Source of the DNA: Segatella cerevisiae
Lineage (GTDB): Bacteria > Bacteroidota > Bacteroidia > Bacteroidales > Bacteroidaceae
DNA: 64,000 bases
Direction of reading: 5' to 3'
NCBI RefSeq assembly: GCF_024054555.1
Contig: NZ_JAMXLY010000007.1
Span: forward strand, 30,010 to 94,009
The notes below the pieces were generated by a model. That model did no database searches and was not told where the DNA came from. It saw nothing but the letters and a program-made list of their open reading frames with translations. The position numbers were made by a program, and so were the translations under genes. The first letter of the stretch is position 1, and the number at the start of each line of letters is the position of its first letter. Positions 63,949 through 64,000 of this stretch are shown in pieces.

Positions 63949-64000
63949 ATGACTATCAAACATGATCTTTTTAGGTTGCTTGTTGCGTTTTCTGTAATAA
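63949..64000 (+). CDS. Start of another gene, truncated by window edge
   Basis: An ATG at 63949 opens 17 codons to the window end, encoding MTIKHDLFRLLVAFSVI, which looks like the start of a signal peptide. It lies 50 bp after the phosphatase-family gene. Too little is present to identify it. Confidence 0.4.
   Translation, partial: MTIKHDLFRLLVAFSVI

Overview
The window reads as chromosomal DNA of a Bacteroidales bacterium, most likely Prevotellaceae. The signs are the TTG-N19/20-TAnnTTTG promoters, the near absence of Shine-Dalgarno sequences, a MurF-alanine racemase fusion, GSCFA and DUF3098 genes, exported proteins whose mature part starts with Gln, a TonB-dependent receptor, and a kelch/winged-helix membrane regulator. 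No rRNA, tRNA, CRISPR array, integrase or intact transposon was found.

Left part (1-30.8 kb) is mostly housekeeping. It holds the end of a CCA-adding enzyme, an AraC/GyrI-type regulator, a tripartite RND efflux operon with an LpxA-like gene at its end, and a radical SAM protein. Next come ftsX-DUF3098-uppP-truB-queA, folK, rpsO, typA, a beta-barrel protein, luxS and mtnN (methyl-cycle recycling and AI-2), yfhO-nudix, GSCFA and murF-alr. A hexuronate block follows: a PTS galactitol-type IIC protein without IIA or IIB, a KduI isomerase that carries a signal peptide, and an ACS-family MFS transporter. Together they suggest that 5-keto-4-deoxyuronate is isomerised outside the cytoplasm before uptake.

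The accessory island (about 30.9-41.8 kb) starts with a remnant of an AAA-ATPase gene that still has its promoter and a 30-bp palindrome. A four-gene restriction-modification operon follows: two methyltransferase-like subunits, a GIY-YIG/SF2 helicase, and an unknown protein with a possible HEPN-like motif. After it come a TIR domain fused to a SusD/RagB-like domain and a DUF4062 protein. The island closes with a Bor-like lipoprotein that has a structured leader, and a DinD-like gene. Much of it is visibly richer in A+T than its flanks. The TIR-SusD fusion is the most unusual object in the window.

Right part (42-64 kb) holds two nitroreductase-family genes, a YihY membrane protein, a flavin reductase fused to a free-methionine-R-sulfoxide reductase, a GH3 beta-glucosidase, a class II ribonucleotide reductase, folB, an amidase with an MCE/MlaD protein, and dnaA. 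It ends with a TonB receptor that has a palindrome in its promoter, a kelch-TM-winged helix-TPR regulator, and a secreted endonuclease/exonuclease/phosphatase-family protein. A degenerate 21-bp palindromic element recurs in three intergenic regions.
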